Positions 36,796-45,979 of a stretch of DNA of 64,000 bases are shown here, piece by piece. The stretch covers positions 4,153-68,152 of the forward strand of contig CAZITX010000014.1 in assembly GCA_964542305.1 (NCBI GenBank), read 5' to 3'. The stretch's first letter is position 1. Each line of letters opens with the position of its first letter. Source of the stretch: DMER64 sp964542305. Lineage in GTDB: Bacteria; Bacteroidota; Bacteroidia; Bacteroidales; UBA932. The notes beneath the pieces were generated by a model. The model searched no databases, had not been told where the DNA came from, and saw only the letters and a list, made by a program, of their open reading frames with translations. Made by a program: the position numbers and the translations under genes.

Positions 36796-37526
36796 CGGAA
36801 AAATGTTTTTAAGGCTCCTGCGAGCAACAACAATATTCCTGCAAATACCAGCCATCGCCAGGGCTGGCGGGTCACCATAACAATACAGTAATCCGTCATA
36901 TCTCCCTTTGCCGAGTCGTAATCCATCAAATAAACCTGGTGCCCTTTATAATGTACCGGGTGGTTTACCCGAAGCGTTTTAAGGACTGTATTTTCTCTAC
37001 CGTCCGAGTCCACTGCCGTTCCTTTGGGCGGAACTTTTCCGGTGTCCGGGATATCCTTGACGCGGCTCATATCCTGCAAGGACACCTCGGCCCGGTATTC
37101 CATGGGTTCGCCTGTCTGGTAACGGGTTACCCGAAAATCCTCCAGACGTAAAGTGAAAGGCAGTGAAGTGCGGGCGTACTCATGACGGGGAACCATGATA
37201 TGTGTTACGGAAGCATCGGCAGTGCCGAGCATGCCTGCCCACAAAGCCAGCCACAGTCCAAACCCGGCAAGGGAAAATTGTAGAAACAGGCGCGAAGCCA
37301 ATACGATCAAAAATACAGTGAGCACCACAACAAAGGGCCAGGAGTGTGTAAATGCAACATGTCCCGGCATAAAACCCTGTACAAGGGAAACGGCTATCAA
37401 CAGGACCAGGGCTATGGTCATGTAGATATCCCGGTATAGTTTCCGGAATTTCCATCCTAAGAAAACAATACACAATCCTATTATCAAATTAACGGGGAAA
37501 GCAAAAAGATGTAAGCTGACCGTCAT
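36792..37526 (-). CDS. ResB/Ccs1-like cytochrome c biogenesis protein
   Basis: The product is 244 aa from MTVSLHLFAFP (37526). Four N-terminal helices are followed by a periplasmic domain (about 125-220) with YRAEVSLQD and LRVNHPVHYKGHQVYLMDYD, the latter matching the ResB family, and a final helix. It is shorter than typical ResB (about 450 aa), as in the split or reduced Bacteroidota form. It works with CcsA. Confidence 0.8.
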   Translation of the reverse strand: MTVSLHLFAFPVNLIIGLCIVFLGWKFRKLYRDIYMTIALVLLIAVSLVQGFMPGHVAFTHSWPFVVVLTVFLIVLASRLFLQFSLAGFGLWLALWAGMLGTADASVTHIMVPRHEYARTSLPFTLRLEDFRVTRYQTGEPMEYRAEVSLQDMSRVKDIPDTGKVPPKGTAVDSDGRENTVLKTLRVNHPVHYKGHQVYLMDYDSAKGDMTDYCIVMVTRQPWRWLVFAGILLLLAGALKTFFR

Positions 37527-37548
37527 AGGGGAATGGTTTGGTTGATAA

Positions 37549-37556
37549 CAAAGATA
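37549..37556 (-). promoter_or_regulatory. -7 box for the cytochrome c operon
   Basis: TATCTTTG on the minus strand, 22 bp before the ResB-like ATG. It faces a plus-strand copy at 37581-37588. Confidence 0.5.
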
Positions 37557-37580
37557 AAAAAAATCTGCCGTGGAATTACT

Positions 37581-37588
37581 TATCTTTG
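37581..37588 (+). promoter_or_regulatory. -7 box for the FkbM methyltransferase gene
   Basis: TATCTTTG lies 7 bp before ATG 37596. The leader would be only a few bases. The sequence about 20 bp upstream is A-rich and lacks an evident TTTG. Confidence 0.5.
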
Positions 37589-37595
37589 CAACACC

Positions 37596-38738
37596 ATGGA
37601 AAATATTCAATTAGATAAGGAATACAGCCGGGATGATTTAATGATCAAAGAGTTGACAAGTTCCGGATTGCCCGTGTTCCTGTATGGAACAGGACTGATT
37701 GCGGATACGGCACAAATCTACTTATCTGAAAACGGGCTTCAGATAACCGGCCGTGTCATAGACGACAAATACATTGATGACATGCGATCCCGCACAGACA
37801 AACCCATATTATCCATATCGCAATTGAACCGCCAATATCCTGCATTCAATGTTTTGTTATGCTTTTTTGGCGGGTACCGTAATGATCTGAGTAAATACCG
37901 CGAATTATTTCCCGGGGCAGGCATTATCAGCTTTTTATCTTCCATATACGACCGAGGTGTCCTGGAACCGATGGACCGGGACTATGTTGCCACCAACATC
38001 GGATCATTCAACCGGGTCTTTGAACTGTTGGAAGATAAACTCTCAAAAGACTGCCTGGAAGCCTACCTGAATGCCAAGATCCATAAAGATGCCACTTACC
38101 TGTTCCCCTATGTAAGAAGGCCTCAATATTTTTCAGAACATTCCGTTATTAACGATCTGACACTTACAACAAAAGAGATCATGATCAATTGTGGGGCTTT
38201 TACCGGGGATACCATCAAAGATTTCCTGGAAACCGTCGGGAGCAGGTACACCAAGATTTACGCTTGTGAGCCCGACAGCATTAACGTACATAAGTTGAGC
38301 GAATATGTACATGCTGCTGTACCGGATGGAGATGTAGTCATAATTCCAAAATGTATCTCAAACACTTCTGAACCCGTATACTTTATCAATGAAGGAACGA
38401 TGCTTTCCCGGAAAGTGGAAGCGCCTTTGCCGGGAGCCGTATCCCTGCAATCCACAACAATAGACGAAATGTTGGGATCATCTCCGGCCACTTTGATCGT
38501 TATGGATGTAGAAGGCAACGAGCTGAAAGCCCTGCAGGGAGCCCGGCATACCATACTCAAAAACAAGCCGATCCTGGCCATGGCTGCTTATCACAAAAAA
38601 GACGACCTTCCCGTCCTGGTTGATTACCTGAAAACCCTCGTCCCTGAATACAGATTCTATTTCAGGGTTCACAAACCAATGGCCATTGACGCAGTGCTCT
38701 ATGCCAGCGCCAGAGAAAGGTGTGCAACGTACACTTGA
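37596..38738 (+). CDS. FkbM-family methyltransferase
   Basis: The product is 380 aa from MENIQLDKEY; the earlier in-frame start (37533) lies before the promoter box. An N-terminal nucleotide-binding-like part (VFLYGTGLIADTAQIYL, residues 28-45) precedes the methyltransferase, with MINCGAFTGDT as the SAM loop, YACEPD, and IVMDVEGNELKALQGA, the FkbM signature. O-methylation of a glycan or lipid is the family role. The last codons lie inside the palindrome at 38716-38846. Confidence 0.85.
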   Translation: MENIQLDKEYSRDDLMIKELTSSGLPVFLYGTGLIADTAQIYLSENGLQITGRVIDDKYIDDMRSRTDKPILSISQLNRQYPAFNVLLCFFGGYRNDLSKYRELFPGAGIISFLSSIYDRGVLEPMDRDYVATNIGSFNRVFELLEDKLSKDCLEAYLNAKIHKDATYLFPYVRRPQYFSEHSVINDLTLTTKEIMINCGAFTGDTIKDFLETVGSRYTKIYACEPDSINVHKLSEYVHAAVPDGDVVIIPKCISNTSEPVYFINEGTMLSRKVEAPLPGAVSLQSTTIDEMLGSSPATLIVMDVEGNELKALQGARHTILKNKPILAMAAYHKKDDLPVLVDYLKTLVPEYRFYFRVHKPMAIDAVLYASARERCATYT

Positions 38739-38846
38739 TTCTTTTGCCTCAAAATCAGGCAATTATGAAATTCGACCCCCCGGGGGTCGAATTTCATAAC
38801 TCACTGTGAATCAGTGAAAAGAATCAAGTGTACGTTGCACACCTTT
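38716..38846. repeat. Cloverleaf-like compound inverted repeat
   Basis: A perfect 30-bp inverted repeat (38716-38745 with 38817-38846) encloses three internal hairpins. The first is GCCT/AGGC (38746-38760). The central one is an 18-bp perfect palindrome (38763-38799, TTATGAAATTCGACCCCC with its complement, one central C). The third is TCACTG/CAGTGA (38801-38817). The left arm covers the FkbM stop codon. No T run follows, so it is not a simple terminator. Confidence 0.9.
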
Positions 38847-38855
38847 TGCGCCCAT

Positions 38856-38887
38856 AAAAAAAGCCGGCCAAGAAGCCGGCTTTTTTA
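38856..38887. terminator. Bidirectional terminator between the FkbM gene and tRNA-Cys
   Basis: AAGCCGGC, a six-base loop and GCCGGCTT have A runs before and T runs after on both strands, so it can end transcription of both convergent units. Confidence 0.8.
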
Positions 38888-38888
38888 G

Positions 38889-38959
38889 AGGTACCCAGCG
38901 GAATCGAACCGCTGTACTCGGTTTTGCAGACCGATGCCTAACCACTCGGCCAGGGTACC
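38889..38959 (-). tRNA. tRNA-Cys(GCA)
   Basis: The gene is 71 nt. Acceptor stem GGTACCC/GGGTACC, discriminator T, anticodon stem TCGGT/ACCGA with loop CTGCAAA giving GCA. T-loop GGTTCGATTCC. CCA is not encoded. Confidence 0.97.
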
Positions 38960-38976
38960 ATAAAAGGACTGCAAAG

Positions 38977-40023
38977 TTAGTAAATATTTTTAAAAAGCAC
39001 AGCCAGTTTTTCCAGATACTTCTTATCCGTTTTGTCAAACGTGTTTAGCTTTTCAGAATCTATATCCAGAACCGCCCTGATCCTGCCTTCTTTATCTGAC
39101 AAAGGAACCACGATCTCTGAGCGGGAACGGGAACTGCAAGCTATATGCCCGGGAAATTTTTCCACATCCGGAACGATCAATGTTTTACGCTGTTTCCAGG
39201 AAGACCCGCAAACTCCCCTGCCGTATGGGATCCGGGTACAGGCCACAGGCCCCTGGAACGGACCCAGAACCAATTGTCCGGCAGCATCGTCCACAAGGTA
39301 AAAACCAACCCACCAAAATTTAAAGGTGTCCTTTATCAATGCACTGATATTAGCCATATTTGCCACAATATCCGGTTCGCCTTTCACCAGGGCAGCAGCC
39401 CGTTCCAGGACTTCTTCGTACATCCGCTGACGGGGAGATTTTTTTTCTTCCTGGTGAGATGTCAATTCCCGGTAAATTCGGTAACAGACGTAAGCATCGG
39501 TGGCCGCATAGCGGGCCTGGGCTTCAGACAGGGGATAAGCCTCCCAATTGGTAGTCTGTTGCGACTTGCTCACACGTTTTCCTAAAACAATAGCCGCCAG
39601 CTTCTTGACGCTTTTTTCCATAATGCCGTATTCCTGCGCCATTTCCTGCAGATCAATGAACCCTTCCGCCTGAAAGTCGGTATAGCGCTGCAGCCCAATA
39701 ATATCGTCCCTGACAGCAGCTCCAACTTTCACTATGCGGGGATCACTCAATACGGCCAACAGTTCCGGGGGCAGCCCCGTTTTATTCAGGTGGATCAGAA
39801 AAGAACGATTGCCGGTAGACAATTGTAAAAGAGCAGGTTTGTACATTTTTCCGGAAGAAAAACGGGGCTTGGTTTCCGTATCGAAACCCAAAACCGGTTG
39901 CCGCAAGAGGTACTCTGCCGCTTTCTGCACCTGCGAACGCGTAGTAACAAGGGTGATGTGTCCCTCCAATTCTACTTGGGGAAACATATCCAGGACACTG
40001 TTATCAATTGTTGATGCAAACAT
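38977..40023 (-). CDS. 3'-5' exonuclease fused to a free-methionine-(R)-sulfoxide reductase
   Basis: The product is 348 aa. Residues 20-190 are a DEDDy exonuclease of the WRN type: Asp48 and Glu50 (GFDTETKP), Asp107 (VRDD), Tyr172 and Asp176 (YAATDAY). Residues 200-348 are a GAF domain with all three fRMsr cysteines, Cys262 (ACTRIPYGRG), Cys272 (GVCGSS) and Cys296 (HIACSS), spaced exactly as in E. coli YebR/MsrC. The two activities, nucleic-acid trimming and repair of free oxidised methionine, are usually on separate proteins. An internal ATG near codon 201 could also yield the reductase alone. It overlaps the upstream lipoprotein gene by 20 bp. Confidence 0.85.
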   Translation of the reverse strand: MFASTIDNSVLDMFPQVELEGHITLVTTRSQVQKAAEYLLRQPVLGFDTETKPRFSSGKMYKPALLQLSTGNRSFLIHLNKTGLPPELLAVLSDPRIVKVGAAVRDDIIGLQRYTDFQAEGFIDLQEMAQEYGIMEKSVKKLAAIVLGKRVSKSQQTTNWEAYPLSEAQARYAATDAYVCYRIYRELTSHQEEKKSPRQRMYEEVLERAAALVKGEPDIVANMANISALIKDTFKFWWVGFYLVDDAAGQLVLGPFQGPVACTRIPYGRGVCGSSWKQRKTLIVPDVEKFPGHIACSSRSRSEIVVPLSDKEGRIRAVLDIDSEKLNTFDKTDKKYLEKLAVLFKNIY

Positions 40024-41239
40024 TTAGTAAGGGGTATTTAGAAAGATCCAAAGGTTCTGCAGAAGATAATATCCGGACACAGGAAGGAGTGGTACGGAAA
40101 GCTGCCAGACGCTTATCTCTCAATGCCTTGTACAGTATTCCCGCCGCTTCTTCACGCGGATTGACCAGAACCACTTCCGGATCTATAAGGTGTCTGTATA
40201 TATAACGGTTGTTTTGCCTGAAATTTCTCAAAAAAGTAAGCTGTTCCTTAATGATGCCCGGGTAACGTGAAGATGTATTCTCCCCGGTCAGAATGTATTT
40301 CAAAGGAGGATGGCTCCCCAATAGCAATTGGTTAACCAGGCTCGTAATCGCATAACGGACAGCATTTTCTGTGGAATTAACCTCCATGACACCGGGATTG
40401 TACCGGGAACCCCTGTAATTCATACCGGATCTGGAATAATCAAAATGGTAAGCCCTTATAAGATCCCTGTCCAGGGGATAAAGTGTATTGTTCAAAGAGG
40501 GAAGGCTGTCAGGAGTGAAACCCTGGAAAACCACTTCAACCTCTTCAGTCATAACATCGTAAGCATTAAGTGCCAGGCTGCTTTCAGAAGCGATCACACC
40601 TACCGTGACGCGTTTGTTTCTTTCCGAATGGAACCGTCGCACATTGTCCAGTGACTTGTCAATTCCTGCCTGTAAAACACTTATGGCAACAACATCCAGA
40701 TTCGCGGCTTGGATCAGCTCCTGAATATCTTCAAAAGCCATTACCGAGGCAGGATCCCCGGCAACCACAAGCGCTTTGACCGGAGGCCTGTCGCCTTCTG
40801 TGCGGAGGAGCTCCGACATGTTTTTTATGGTTTCAATACGGACCGAGTCACACACCGGAGCCTTTGCCGCAGGCCGGCATAAAAAATCGAAATATTCGCC
40901 TGCAAAATCACTGATCCCGTCACTTCCCGGGTTGCCCGTTATATTATCAAACTGATCAAAGCCGAGTAGGACTTCAACGGCAGTTATATCATCCTTTTCC
41001 GTGCCATATATGCCAACCGGCAGTACTTCCCTTTGTTCGGGAAAAGATGCGGGATCCAGGTACCATGCGGAAGTGGTGTCGTTTAAAATTTCGTCGATCA
41101 CCGGCAATCGTTTGGGTTGTTCTTCACCGGAGTTCCCGCACCCTTGCATCAGCCATAAGAAGCTACCAAGGATCATCAGTACAACCGTCTTGCCGGATAC
41201 GAAAAACTTATTTATTGTACGTGAATGTGCCATGTTCAT
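40004..41239 (-). CDS. Lipoprotein of unknown function between purM and the exonuclease fusion
   Basis: The product is 411 aa (start 41239 or 41233). N-terminal helix and lipobox LMQGC near residue 34. The rest shows alternating beta/alpha segments (ALVVAGDPASVMAF, DVVAISVLQAG, RVTVGVIASES) suggesting a periplasmic-binding-like fold, but no family is recognised. It overlaps purM by 32 bp and the downstream gene by 20 bp, so expression is probably coupled with both. Confidence 0.7.
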   Translation of the reverse strand: MNMAHSRTINKFFVSGKTVVLMILGSFLWLMQGCGNSGEEQPKRLPVIDEILNDTTSAWYLDPASFPEQREVLPVGIYGTEKDDITAVEVLLGFDQFDNITGNPGSDGISDFAGEYFDFLCRPAAKAPVCDSVRIETIKNMSELLRTEGDRPPVKALVVAGDPASVMAFEDIQELIQAANLDVVAISVLQAGIDKSLDNVRRFHSERNKRVTVGVIASESSLALNAYDVMTEEVEVVFQGFTPDSLPSLNNTLYPLDRDLIRAYHFDYSRSGMNYRGSRYNPGVMEVNSTENAVRYAITSLVNQLLLGSHPPLKYILTGENTSSRYPGIIKEQLTFLRNFRQNNRYIYRHLIDPEVVLVNPREEAAGILYKALRDKRLAAFRTTPSCVRILSSAEPLDLSKYPLLNVCINN

Positions 41240-42389
41240 TTTTAATGGTTACCCTGCGCCCTTTCATTGCTTCCACTTTCCCGACAATACGCGCTTTCAG
41301 CCCGTAAGAGGCCGCTTTTTCTATCATAATGGGAGCTGCTTCTGCAGGTACATACAATTCCATGCGGTGTCCCATATTGAACACCGTGTACATCTCTTTC
41401 CACGAAGTACCGCTGATCCTCTGGATTTCCCTGAAAAGCGGGGGAACGGGAAAAAGATTATCCTTTATTATATGAAGATCATCAATAAAATGGAGTATTT
41501 TGGTCTGACCTCCTCCGGAACAGTGGATCATGCCGTGTACGGAACTCCGTTGTGAATCCAGAATGTCTTTGATTACAGGTGCATATGTACGGGTAGGGGA
41601 CAAAACAAGCTGCCCGAAAGTCAGACCTGTATCCGGTTCAATATCGGTTAGTTTCCGGGTGCCGGAATAAACGTATTCAGACGGTATGCCGTTGTCATAA
41701 CTTTCCGGGAAAGCAGCTGCTACCGTTTTGTCAAACACATCGTGCCGGGCACTGGTCAGCCCGTTGCTGCCCATACCCCCGTTGTAACAATCTTCGTAAG
41801 TGGTTTGTCCGAAAGAAGCCAGTCCCACGATAACATCCCCAGGCTGAATACGGCTGTTGTCAATAACCAGATCACGCCGGATCCGGGCACAAACCGTACT
41901 GTCCACAATCACGGTCCTGACCAAATCGCCTACATCGGCCGTTTCACCGCCGGTAAGCTCCATACGGATCCCCAGATCTGTCATACGCCCGCAAAATTGC
42001 CGGCTCCCCTGTATCAAAGCCTTGATTACCTCGGCTGGGATCAGCCTTTTATTACGGCCAATGGTAGAGCTTAAAAGAATGTCCGAGGTCACTCCCACGC
42101 ACAACAGATCATCCAGGTTCATTACAATGGCATCCTGGGCTATTCCTTCCCAAACGTCCAAATCTCCTGTTTCTTTCCAATAGCAATAGGCCAGGGAAGA
42201 TTTGGTCCCTGCTCCGTCAGCATGCATGACCAGGCAATAACCGGGATCACCGGTAAGAATATCGGGGATTATTTTGCAGAAAGCTCCCGGAAACAGGCCC
42301 TTTCCGGTTCCTTCCAGGGCACTGTGTACCTCGTTTTTTGAAGAAGATACACCCCGTTTGCTGTACTTTCCGGCTTCCAGGTCATTCAT
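41208..42389 (-). CDS. purM: Phosphoribosylformylglycinamidine cyclo-ligase (AIR synthetase)
   Basis: The product is 393 aa in the longer Bacteroidota form. Motifs: HADGAGTKSSLAY, AQDAIVMNLDDLLCVG, ELTGGETADVGD, GLASFGQTTYE, and FNMGHRMELYVP. It closes the imidazole ring of FGAM in purine synthesis. It lies 42 bp downstream of glnN and overlaps the lipoprotein gene. Confidence 0.93.
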   Translation of the reverse strand: MNDLEAGKYSKRGVSSSKNEVHSALEGTGKGLFPGAFCKIIPDILTGDPGYCLVMHADGAGTKSSLAYCYWKETGDLDVWEGIAQDAIVMNLDDLLCVGVTSDILLSSTIGRNKRLIPAEVIKALIQGSRQFCGRMTDLGIRMELTGGETADVGDLVRTVIVDSTVCARIRRDLVIDNSRIQPGDVIVGLASFGQTTYEDCYNGGMGSNGLTSARHDVFDKTVAAAFPESYDNGIPSEYVYSGTRKLTDIEPDTGLTFGQLVLSPTRTYAPVIKDILDSQRSSVHGMIHCSGGGQTKILHFIDDLHIIKDNLFPVPPLFREIQRISGTSWKEMYTVFNMGHRMELYVPAEAAPIMIEKAASYGLKARIVGKVEAMKGRRVTIKNEHGTFTYNK

Positions 42390-42431
42390 GATACAAAATA
42401 CTTTGTACTGACAAAGATCGTAAAAAAACGT

Positions 42432-44615
42432 TTACCGGAGGAATAACAGCTCCCGGTATTTGGGCAACGGCCAAAGCTCATCGTCCACGATCATTTCCAG
42501 GTGATCGGAGCAATGCCTTATCTGGTCCATAAGGGGCAAGACCTCTTTGGCGTATGCAGCGGCTTTTTTTTGCAGCGATTCCAGTTTATTGGCTTTTTTA
42601 CGTGCTTCTATCAGCAAATGCACCAGGCTGCGAAGGTCATTCACATAACCTGCAGTTTTTCTTAGGGCTTTCAGCTGCGTGGATACCAACACTTCGTATT
42701 CTCCGGCCGGGAAAATTTCTTTCATCCCCCGTACATTTTCCAGCAGCAGATTTTCGTGACGTATGGCAGTAGGTACAAAATGGTTTATGGCCAGATCTCC
42801 CAACACACGTGCTTCTATCTGAAGTTTCTTTACGTACATCTCGTTTTTGACCTCAAAACGGGCTTCCAGTTCCCTGCGGCTCATCACCTGAGTTTCTTCC
42901 ATCAGTTTGACGGTTTTGGATTCCAGCAAAGACTTGTACGAGGCAGGAACATCCTGAATTCCCCTCAACCCGCGACGGGCTGCTTCTGCCTGCCATTGAG
43001 CACTGTACCCGTTCCCTTCAAAGCGAATATCACGGGATTCTTTGACAAACTTCCGGATCACCTTTATCAGGGCATCTTCCTGTTTTAATCCCGATTTCAG
43101 CTCTTTGTCCACCAGCTTTTTGAAAATTTTCAGCTGTTGTGCAACGGCAGTGTTCAAGAATAGCATGGAAGAGGCACAATTTGCCGAGGAGCCGATGGCT
43201 CGGAATTCAAACCGGTTGCCGGTAAAGGCGAACGGAGAGGTGCGGTTCCTGTCGGTGTTGTCCGGGAAGATATCGGGGATCATGCCCACGATCTCCAACC
43301 TTGCCTGCTCAATGTCATTTTTACTCTGCGCACCGCCACTCTCTATCAAATCCAACAACTCGGCAAGTGTGCTTCCCATGAACATGGACAGCACTGCAGG
43401 GGGAGCTTCGGAGCCGCCAAGGCGGTATGAATTGCTCAGCGAGGCTACGGTGGACATGATCAAAAAATGGTGTTCGTAGACGGCTTTCAGGGTACATGCG
43501 ATAAAGCTCAAAAATTGCAGGTTGTCCTGTGGTGTTTTACCGGGGGAAAAGACATTAACGCCTTTGTTGGTGCACATACTCCAGTTGCAGTGTTTTCCTG
43601 AACCGTTTATTCCGTCGTACGGTTTTTCATGAAAGATGACTTTCAGGTTGTGTTTTTTAGCCAGTTTGCGCATAACCATCATGATCATCTGGTTGTGATC
43701 TATAGCCAGGTTGGCTTCCTCGTGGTAGGGCGCAAATTCAAACTGGTTGGGAGCTACCTCGTTATGACGGGTTTTTATGTAAACACCCAGTTTATAAGCT
43801 TCTGTTTCAAAATCTTTCATAAAAGCCATTACCCGGGAAGGAATGTTACCAAAGTAATGATCTTCAAGCTGTTGATCCTTTGCAGCAGTATGGCCCTGCA
43901 AGGTGCGGTCGCAAAGCATCAAATCCGGACGGGCGCGGTACAGGGAAAGATCCACCACAAAATATTCCTGTTCAATGCCATAGATCACATTTACGCTATC
44001 CGTTTCCGGATCAAAATAACGGACCACATCGGTAGCGGCCTGGTCAAGAGCTCTTAATGATTTCAGGTGGGGCGTTTTGATGTCCAGGGCATCACCGGTG
44101 TAGGACACAAAAATGGTAGGGATACAAAGTGTCTGATCCATAATGAAAGCCGGTGAACTGGGATCCCATGCCGTATAGCCACGCGCTTCAAAAGTATTGC
44201 GCAGACCGCCGCTTGGAAAACTGGAGGCATCGGGTTCCTGTTGTATGAGGGAATCACCCATGAATTGTTCAATCGCACAGCCGTTTGAATAAGGCTTTAT
44301 GAATGCCTCGTGTTTCTCGGCAGTTGTTTCACTCAGGGGATGGAACCAGTGTGTGTAGTGGGTGGCTCCGCGTTCCATGGCCCAGGTACGCATTCCTTCC
44401 GCCACAAATGCAGCAACACTCCTGTCGATCCTGGTTTTCTTTTCGATAGCCTGTACCACTGCATCGTAAGCAGTTTCAGGCAGGTAGTTGCGCATTTTTT
44501 TGAGGTCAAAAACATTTTGACCGAAAAAAGCAGAGACGGGTTTCGTTTCTACAGAGAAACGTTCCATTTTGTGTGACGAAAATTCGGTTAGTGCTTTGTG
44601 TCTGAAAGTCGACAT
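42432..44615 (-). CDS. glnN: Type III glutamine synthetase
   Basis: The product is 727 aa, the usual size of the GlnN family. Signatures: GLRNTFEARGYTAWDPSSPAF, NEVAPNQFEFAPYHEEANLA, NGSGKHCNWSM and RNRTSPFAFTGNRFEFRA. It makes glutamine from glutamate and ammonia in the cytoplasm. It is transcribed away from the aminotransferase gene. Confidence 0.96.
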   Translation of the reverse strand: MSTFRHKALTEFSSHKMERFSVETKPVSAFFGQNVFDLKKMRNYLPETAYDAVVQAIEKKTRIDRSVAAFVAEGMRTWAMERGATHYTHWFHPLSETTAEKHEAFIKPYSNGCAIEQFMGDSLIQQEPDASSFPSGGLRNTFEARGYTAWDPSSPAFIMDQTLCIPTIFVSYTGDALDIKTPHLKSLRALDQAATDVVRYFDPETDSVNVIYGIEQEYFVVDLSLYRARPDLMLCDRTLQGHTAAKDQQLEDHYFGNIPSRVMAFMKDFETEAYKLGVYIKTRHNEVAPNQFEFAPYHEEANLAIDHNQMIMMVMRKLAKKHNLKVIFHEKPYDGINGSGKHCNWSMCTNKGVNVFSPGKTPQDNLQFLSFIACTLKAVYEHHFLIMSTVASLSNSYRLGGSEAPPAVLSMFMGSTLAELLDLIESGGAQSKNDIEQARLEIVGMIPDIFPDNTDRNRTSPFAFTGNRFEFRAIGSSANCASSMLFLNTAVAQQLKIFKKLVDKELKSGLKQEDALIKVIRKFVKESRDIRFEGNGYSAQWQAEAARRGLRGIQDVPASYKSLLESKTVKLMEETQVMSRRELEARFEVKNEMYVKKLQIEARVLGDLAINHFVPTAIRHENLLLENVRGMKEIFPAGEYEVLVSTQLKALRKTAGYVNDLRSLVHLLIEARKKANKLESLQKKAAAYAKEVLPLMDQIRHCSDHLEMIVDDELWPLPKYRELLFLR

Positions 44616-44728
44616 TTTGTTTAGGATTTAAATCCAACAAAAATATAAAAAAACCATAGGTTACAGGAAAGGAATTTGATTCTTCGCAAATTGTAAGAAA
44701 TTATTGTTTTTTTGTTTAAAGAAAGGTC

Positions 44729-44736
44729 TATATTTG
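44729..44736 (+). promoter_or_regulatory. -7 box of the aminotransferase gene
   Basis: TATATTTG lies 29 bp before ATG 44766; ATTG at 44703-44706, 22 bp upstream, may be the -33 element. Confidence 0.5.
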
Positions 44737-44765
44737 CAGATTAAATTTACAAATTTTAAGTCGTT

Positions 44766-45962
44766 ATGTTAGGTATCTCTGAATTATCCAGGAAAATGCC
44801 CGCTTCTCCCATCCGAAAGCTGGTTCCCTATGCCGAAGCTGCAAAAAAACGCGGCGTGAAAGTGTATCATTTGAACATCGGTCAGCCCGATATTGCTTCT
44901 CCCAGGGAAGCTATTGACACTGTACGCAATACGGACCTTAAACTGGTGTCGTATCCGCACTCGGCCGGTATAGAATCTTACCGCAGGGGATTGGCAAAAT
45001 ACTATCAGGATGTAAATATTGATCTTTCCTATGAAGAAATCATTGTTACTGTAGGAGGTTCCGAAGCATTGCAGATAGGCCTGAAAGTTTGTTGCAATCC
45101 CGGGGACGAAGTAATCGTTTTTGAGCCCTTCTATACCAATTACAACACCTTTGCGCTGATGGCCGGAGTGAAGTTTGTTCCCGTTACCACTACTATCGAA
45201 AGTGGTTTTGCGTTGCCGCCCATGTCGGAAGTGGAAAAATACATCACCCCGAAAACAAAAGCAATTCTCATAAACAGTCCCGGCAATCCTACCGGAACCC
45301 TTTACACCAAAGAGGACATCCTGCAATTGGGAGAGATCGTAAAAAAACACAATTTGTACCTGCTGTCCGACGAAGTGTACCGTGAATTCTGCTATTCTGA
45401 CGAACCGCATTTCTCATGTATGCAGATCCCTGGGGCCCAAGAAAATGTCATACTGATAGACTCGGTGTCAAAACGTTACAGCCTGTGCGGAGTTCGTATT
45501 GGATGCATAGCCTCGCATAATAAAGAAGTCATGAGTGCCGTGCTTCGTTTTGCCCAGGCCCGTTTGTGTGCTCCCGCCCTGGGGCAGATGGCCGCAGAAG
45601 GAGCTCTGGCTACTCCGGAAGAATACTTCCTGGCTGTTAAAGAAGAATATATTGACAGACGCGATTTAATGATTGACCGTTTGAATAAAATGGAAGGCGT
45701 TTATTCACCTATGCCTATGGGTGCTTTCTACACTACGGCCCGTCTGCCGGTTGACGATTCAGACAAATTCGCTCAGTGGTTGCTGGAAAGTTTCAGTTAC
45801 AAAGGCCAGACCGTTATGGTTGCTCCGGCTGCCGGCTTCTATGCCACACCCGGGAAGGGAACAGATGAAGTCCGCATTGCTTACGTTCTGAAAAAAGAAG
45901 ATATCAGCAATGCCATGGACTGCCTGGAAGAAGCCCTGAAACAATACCCCGGACGTAAATAG
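44766..45962 (+). CDS. Class I pyridoxal-phosphate aminotransferase
   Basis: The product is 398 aa of the AspC-like fold type I family. The PLP lysine is Lys236 in DSVSKRYSLCGVRIG; SPGNPTG (Asn174), Asp202 and Tyr205 in SDEVYREF complete the cofactor site. The amino acid substrate cannot be fixed from sequence; aspartate or aromatic substrates are common for this group. It is 17 bp before the DUF486 gene. Confidence 0.9.
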   Translation: MLGISELSRKMPASPIRKLVPYAEAAKKRGVKVYHLNIGQPDIASPREAIDTVRNTDLKLVSYPHSAGIESYRRGLAKYYQDVNIDLSYEEIIVTVGGSEALQIGLKVCCNPGDEVIVFEPFYTNYNTFALMAGVKFVPVTTTIESGFALPPMSEVEKYITPKTKAILINSPGNPTGTLYTKEDILQLGEIVKKHNLYLLSDEVYREFCYSDEPHFSCMQIPGAQENVILIDSVSKRYSLCGVRIGCIASHNKEVMSAVLRFAQARLCAPALGQMAAEGALATPEEYFLAVKEEYIDRRDLMIDRLNKMEGVYSPMPMGAFYTTARLPVDDSDKFAQWLLESFSYKGQTVMVAPAAGFYATPGKGTDEVRIAYVLKKEDISNAMDCLEEALKQYPGRK

Positions 45963-45979
45963 CATCTTCAAGATGCCCT

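Noticed and set aside
38716..38846. Integron attC site
   Set aside because: The palindrome lacks attC core consensus (GTTRRRY/RYYYAAC) and no integrase or cassette array is seen.
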